Positions 59,019-64,000 of a stretch of DNA of 64,000 nt are shown one piece after another; positions within the stretch are counted from its first letter, which is position 1; every line of letters starts with the position of its first letter. Source of the DNA: Helicoverpa zea (taxonomy: Eukaryota > Arthropoda > Insecta > Lepidoptera > Noctuidae). The translations under genes and the position numbers were made by a program. The notes beneath the pieces are model-generated. The model did not search any database. It saw only the letters and a list, made by a program, of their open reading frames with translations, and was not told the DNA's origin. The DNA lies in assembly GCF_022581195.2 (NCBI RefSeq), contig NC_061463.1, forward strand, positions 6,820,001 to 6,884,000. The letters run 5' to 3'.

Positions 59019-59024
59019 ATTAAA
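59019..59024 (+). terminator. Candidate polyadenylation signal of the small gene
   Basis: ATTAAA lies about 170 bases after the stop codon at 58846-58848, in AT-rich sequence. Confidence 0.4.
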
Positions 59025-59335
59025 TTATTATTTACAATCGAATCTGTCTTTCATTAACCTTAGATCCAGATATTTTATGTGATTGCAATAATGTCTATGG
59101 TTGAGACTTTGAGTAGCTTGATGTAAGGTTTAGGTAGGTAGGTACTCATTAGGTAATGTAATATGATAGCTTTAGAGGTTGTTCTCACGAATAGAACATT
59201 TACAATGCTAGTATTAGTAAATCTTATCCTCTCTGTACCATTAGTAGGACCTCCATTTAATCTAAATTGTCATAAATGTTCATTTGAACAGGAAGCTGGG
59301 AATAATAAATTATGTGAGGTAGATACATAATGTAT

Positions 59336-59566
59336 TATAGTTCGGCCATTCAGAGAATGCGTTCCTGACACGTCGCGATTGAACTGACGACGTAATAACA
59401 TTCATTGATTATTGATATAATAATGTTGTTTTAATGCTCCTCAATTGTTAAAACGGTAAACAACCAGCAAAAATATTTTTATCGTAACTGCAACGCCATT
59501 GCAAAGTTACGTCGTCAGTTCAATCGCGACGTGTCAGGAACGCATTCTCTGAATGGCCGAACTATA
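59336..59566. mobile_element. 231-bp MITE with perfect 60-bp inverted repeats
   Basis: The left arm 59336-59395 (begins TATAGTTCGGCCATTCAGAG) is the exact reverse complement of the right arm 59507-59566. The arms enclose a 111-bp AT-rich loop. The ends TATAG...CTATA would fit a TA target duplication (Tc1/mariner-like). It has no coding capacity. The perfect arms mean a young element that can fold into a strong hairpin. Confidence 0.9.
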
Positions 59567-60658
59567 CTAACTGATACAATTAATGTGCTCATAAATCACA
59601 AACATCCAGAACGGATGCAAAACATTTGAAGTTCAGGTACAAAGGTCAATGTATGACCCTTCATATTGTATTAAACAAGGTCGAAATGATAGCGTGGAAC
59701 TACATTGAATTGGAAGGGACGGGTTGCCCGCTGCCAAGGGATGGAACATAGGTAGTAATTTTGCCAGACCCTTTTAATTTGGTAAGTTACATTGTGGTTA
59801 CATCATCAGTTTAGAAACAAAAGGAAAATTATATTATTGATACATATATGAATAACTAGTTAATTTAATTTATTCAGTAATCATTTTTCGAATAAGTTGT
59901 TGATAAAATTATGCGCCATGAAATAGATCCTGCTAGGTCACTTATAGGTATTATTAATGCGAAAGTTTGTGGGAATGTTCGTATGTATGGAGAGGATGTA
60001 TGTTTGTTACTAAGGACTGTATATTAGCTAGGCCGTGCGGCTTCACCCGTTTTTAGAATCCCTCCATGTAAAACGTTTCGTTTTAGATACCTATTCATTC
60101 TTTGGTTACGTTCTAAGAGTTGTATCATGCACTGGGTAATCGAATACATTGTTGCGGAAATAATAGCAAATTACATAAGTAGTTTTTTAGGGGTTTTCAG
60201 AGGCTTTTCGGAGTCGTAAATGTGGCATGTGAACCTAGAGTAAGATGCTCAAAGCCACGATGCATTGAGGATGTATGAAAGTCGGTAGATGCCTAAAGAG
60301 AAATAGATTATGTTAAGGCTGGTCACGTCACATCCTCTCTCCTTAAACTTTGGACCATATACAGGCTAATGAAGATACCTACAGATTAACTAATGAATCT
60401 TACAACCTCTTTAACACTTTAACACTGATATAACACCAAAGTCATCTTAATTAACGCTATATTTTTACTAATTATCTTCTAGTCTAATCTTTAAGTCTTG
60501 TACAATGGTATTGTAATGAAGCACCGAGCGTGTACCTAAACGAGACCGATACTAACAGGTCATAAGTTCAATTAAATCTGGTGCTAATAAGTTGCGAACG
60601 TCACTACTTTTACGTCTTTACGTAAACGTGATTGGTGGCAGAGGTTGCCTGCTTTGGG
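59567..60658. other. Spacer with a decayed Helitron-like fragment
   Basis: Around 59950-60050 'gcgaaagtttgtgggaatgt' and 'gtgcggcttcacccg' resemble Helitron body wording, without intact ends. No gene is recognised. Confidence 0.45.
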
Positions 60659-60660
60659 TA

Positions 60661-60945
60661 GGGCTGCCATCTCGAATTTCGCCAAACCCGGACAAACATA
60701 TAAAAAACCCGGACATTTGGCGTAAATCGCATTTTTTCTCCGAACGAGTACGATTTTTTTTAAACAAAATAATACCTAATTTGTAATCCATTTACTATTA
60801 ACATATACTTAAATTCAATGAGGTGCTTCCTCACATGAAAAGTGTCCAGGTTTTCCCCGGACACTTCTTGAAACCCCGCCCGGACGCCCCCCGGACGGTC
60901 TCCAAACGAGGACAAATCCGGGGAAACCCGGACGGATGGCAGCCC
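60661..60945 (+). mobile_element. MITE with TA duplication (Tc1/mariner-like)
   Basis: The termini GGGCTGCCATC and GATGGCAGCCC are inverted repeats flanked by TA at 60659-60660 and 60946-60947. The ends also share 'aacccggaca'-type blocks. The 285-bp interior is non-coding. A broken copy lies at 36640-37285. Confidence 0.85.
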
Positions 60946-61654
60946 TAGCTTTGGGTCTCGTGTTTCATCTTGAAAACATTATACTTACAGATTAACAAAA
61001 GTACCTACCTACTGTATTAAAAGTTACCTGCGCATTTCAGATCTAACGTTTGCATTTGAATCTTGGTAAATAAGTCAGGACGCTGTGACCGTTGCAAGGG
61101 TTGAAGGGATCTATTTTACAATATTAAAGCATTTTAATCGGTCTCTCAATTTTTTTTACCGTGGAGGAGTGACAAATAAATGAAGTCACATTCGCATACC
61201 TTTGGTTAGGATATTGTTATTTGCATATATATACTTATTTGGTTAAGAAGCGTTGACGAATGGACATTAAGTAACGAAAGAAATAGTACCTACGAGCGCG
61301 AGTCAGTGCAATAAAAAAAAACTGCTATGAAAAGCTGCCGAACTTATCACAATAATATGTAGTGCGTATTCACTACTGCGTAGTTAAGTTCACCTGAGTA
61401 GATAATTTGACAGATGCATTTTTGGGAAACACCCATTCAAAGACTACCTTATTATGCTCCCAATTAAGCTGGTGAAGCCGCAGTGAAACTACTCGTCTTG
61501 TATTTTTAGGAGTGTTAGACCCAAACTCACCGACAAATAAACGTCAGCTTTTCTTAAAACAAGCTTATTATAAAAAATATATATATATATGTTTAATTTT
61601 CAAAGAAAACAGTTGTTGTAAGAAGATTGAATGACGTAAATGTTGTTGGTGAAC

Positions 61655-62085
61655 CAGGTGCGGATCCAGCCTTTAAAAAGGTTGTGGGCATACCATCACA
61701 AACATATGATGAAAACTCTTATGCATTTACATACAGAGACATGAAGAAGTCCGTAGGGGTAGTAGATACCTATATAGGGGAGTATATTCGGGGAGTACCT
61801 ACATACATAAAAGAGCTAATAAAAGAGTAAGACGGTAGCACATACGGGGTTTTATAGGGGAACTAGTATGGGTATAGCACATAAGAGAGTACATAGGTCC
61901 CCTTATAGGTAGGTAAATGAGGGGTTACAAAAGGGAGTATATATGTACCTATATAAGGTGGGGAACGTAGGCTAGTACTTATACAGGGAAAATACCTATA
62001 AAATACTCCCTGAACGTAAGACAGAGTATAAGGATAAGAAATGTGAAAATTGCCCATAGTGTCCACTACGGTAGATCCGTCACTG
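61655..62085 (+). mobile_element. Possible old hAT-like element containing a degenerate minisatellite
   Basis: The left end CAGGTGCGGATCCAG and the right end GATCCGTCACTG are imperfect inverted repeats of the CAG...CTG kind used by hAT elements. The 8-bp flanks match only weakly. The interior 61760-62010 is built from irregular 'taggggagta'-like units. Confidence 0.4.
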
Positions 62086-62720
62086 CAGTGTACTTGAGCC
62101 TTAATATTTAGGTACTGTTGTTTAACAATATTTTGAAGCAACCAATGGATGAATTATTATGTCATGTTCAGACGAGACAAACTTCGGAAGGCACGGTCTA
62201 TTGATAGAGCACAATACATAGAACTGAACGCTAGTCACTTATCTATATGCCTACTACTATTCTATAAAAATATAATTAATTGATAAACTACTTAGCAGCG
62301 AAACTATTCACTTACATTCATGAATGACAAAGAACATTATTCTAAAATGACATATATCGTGTGTAGGGACATTGCCCTCGGATCAAATGAACACTATTGA
62401 TAAGCGTTCTGAAATAAGTCAGTAATGTGAAGTTGTGCAGAAAATTGCTCATAGATCATAGATCATAGTCTAATAATGCGCTCATTAAAATAAAGTAGTT
62501 ACTAGAAACCGCCAGTAACAAGTTCTTTTGTCTGGCAGACCTCTTTAAAAATAGGACGACCTTTGCCATGATTTATCAATCGACTTTACGTTAATTAAAC
62601 TTTTGACTTTATCATTAAGTCGAAGCAGATTTTGTTTACTCGTTGAAAGAAATGTTGCTTTTTTCAACGTCACATTCGTGTTTTTACTGATTTATAGTTA
62701 CTTGAGTAGAGGAAAAAAAA

Positions 62721-63082
62721 GTCGTGGTGGCCTAGTGGGTAAAGGACCAACCTCTCGAGTATGAGGGCGAGGGTTCGATCCCAGGTCAGGCAAGTACCAA
62801 TGCAACTTTTCTAAGTTTGTATGTACTTTCTAAGTATATCTTAGATTGGCTGTGTTTCGGATGGCACGTTAAACTGTAGGTCCCGGCTGTCCTTGAACAT
62901 CCTTGGCAGTCGTTACGGGTAGTCAGAAGCCAGTAAGTCATGAGTAAGTCTGACACCAGTCTAACCAAGGGGTATCGGGTTGCTCGGGTAACTGGGTTGA
63001 GGAGGTTAGATAGGCAGTCGCTTCTTGTGTTAGACTGAAAGCCGACCCCAACATGATTGGGAAAAGGCTCGGAGGATGGATG
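62721..63082 (+). repeat. Full-length tRNA-headed SINE with 13-bp target-site duplication
   Basis: Exact repeats GAGTAGAGGAAAA at 62704-62716 and 63083-63095 flank the element. It starts GTCGTGGTGGCCTAGTGGG (A-box region) and has the B box GGGTTCGATCCC. It then carries the 'taagtatatcttag' body and a tail with 'gtcagaagccagtaagtc', 'gggtatcgggttgctcgg' and 'ggctcggaggatggatgg'. This is the reference copy for the partial SINEs elsewhere in the window. Confidence 0.93.
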
Positions 63083-63095
63083 GAGTAGAGGAAAA

Positions 63096-64000
63096 CCCAA
63101 AGAAATGTTAATAATAAGGCAAAGATTTCTGGGGAAATAACCTCAGTATAGCGGGAGCCTAGGAACCGCGATATTCATATGTGCGTTTTCGTAAATTTAT
63201 TAATGTCAATAAGACAGCATCGCCCACATAGCCTCATCTTGATTATTTCAGCATCTATTACTCCGAAGTCAATGGAAAAACCATAGGAAGTTAGGGAGAT
63301 CCTTACTGCTGAACCTTTTTTTTACACCATTACGTCTAAAAATATTTTCCTAAATACTTACCTACTTGATTAGTAACTGATGTAAACTAAAACATAATGG
63401 ATAAATAATTAATAATGTATACTTTTGTATAAAGAACAATATACTAGGTATGCTGCGATAAGTTCGACTAATATTACCCTCCTTCGTAAAGAGGCGACGC
63501 CAGGCGCCCCGGGTGGCGTCGCGCGTCGGCAACACGCATGCGTCCTATGTGTGATGTGCTCGTGTAAACAAATATTATTTTAGAAAAAATAACCAGGCTT
63601 GACGCTTTTGACACGTTTCTGAATTGGCTAAATCACCATATTATGTACTAAAATAATATATTTTAAAACATCATAAGTAAGAACAGGTAAGCTCCAGGTG
63701 TCACGTAGCTGGGAAGTAGTGGAAAGTCAGAATAGATAAATGTATCAGCCGCAGTAAGAGTGTCTGAGAGAACTTTAATTAAGATTTCTTTTCCTGTCCT
63801 CAAAACTTTGGTAAGTTAATAATTAATGACACAAAAAATATCCAGATATGTTTCTATTTAATTGATAATTATTTACACAGGTGCTATGTACAATCAAATA
63901 TCTACATTGTAGAACAAATACATTTCGTAGAAAAGCAAGAGGTAGCCATTTCATTATTTTGATATTTTAGAATAATACATACAAGTCATAATACGTCACT
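63096..64000. other. Terminal spacer with a short CpG-rich patch
   Basis: A GC-rich block at about 63490-63550 ('gcgcgtcggcaacacgcatg') stands out in AT-rich DNA, but no reading frame or TATA/Inr arrangement was found. It may be the edge of a regulatory region of a gene beyond the window. Confidence 0.35.

Noticed and set aside
60646..60960. Longer 'gctttggg' direct repeat as the target duplication of the MITE at 60661
   Set aside because: The strings sit on opposite sides of TA in the order expected from a pre-existing tandem 'gctttggg', so the TA duplication is the simpler reading.
61627..61830. 67-codon frame with an ATG
   Set aside because: It starts outside and runs into a decayed repeat with minisatellite content; no family match.
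1..64000. CRISPR array, bacterial operon or prophage
   Set aside because: No regularly spaced repeats with unique spacers, and genes have eukaryotic introns; the minisatellites have no spacers.

Overview
The window is nuclear DNA from a lepidopteran, most probably a noctuoid moth. The sequence is AT-rich, genes have GT-AG introns, and housekeeping genes sit between many transposon relics. Several relics carry features I associate with moth genomes: non-autonomous Helitrons ending in CTAG, tRNA-headed SINEs, and LINE tails made of short tandem repeats. The species call is inference, because no database search was possible. All exon models were assembled by eye from reading frames and splice signals.

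Layout. Positions 1-18.2 kb are gene-poor. They hold a decayed LINE with a readable reverse transcriptase (5.7-7.7 kb), a 5'-truncated LINE with an 823-codon open frame and a restriction-like endonuclease region (9.0-11.6 kb), and a GC-rich patch with TATA boxes and CRE palindromes (4.3-5.3 kb). Gamma-glutamyl hydrolase lies on the minus strand in six exons (18.9-22.9 kb). A SINE with an R1-like LINE inside it occupies 26.0-27.0 kb. From 27.7 to 53.6 kb there is a compact block of conserved genes: CSN1 (+), FANCL (-), DIS3L2 (-), TRMT112 (+), UQCRC2 (-) and ATAD5/Elg1 (+). DIS3L2/TRMT112 and UQCRC2/ATAD5 are head-to-head pairs. The gap between FANCL and DIS3L2 (32.6-37.7 kb) is a transposon graveyard of MITEs nested in MITEs, SINEs cut by LINE fragments, a Helitron and a 457-bp tandem duplication. 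From 53.6 to 64 kb the sequence is again gene-poor, apart from one convincing small intronless gene at 58.5 kb that I do not recognise. It encodes a 101-residue Cys- and Arg-rich protein behind a textbook TATA/Inr core promoter.

Functional links. The conserved genes serve basic cell processes: folate turnover (GGH), cullin deneddylation (CSN1), the Fanconi ubiquitin ligase (FANCL), 3'-5' RNA decay (DIS3L2), methyltransferase activation (TRMT112), respiratory complex III (UQCRC2) and PCNA unloading (ATAD5). FANCL and ATAD5 act in neighbouring branches of ubiquitin-linked replication-stress control, but nothing in the sequence shows they are co-regulated. No CRISPR array, operon or intact tRNA gene was found. 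I did not find a new multi-gene system. The most novel items are the small orphan gene, a short FANCL without its N-terminal domain, and the well-resolved nested mobile elements with their target-site duplications.
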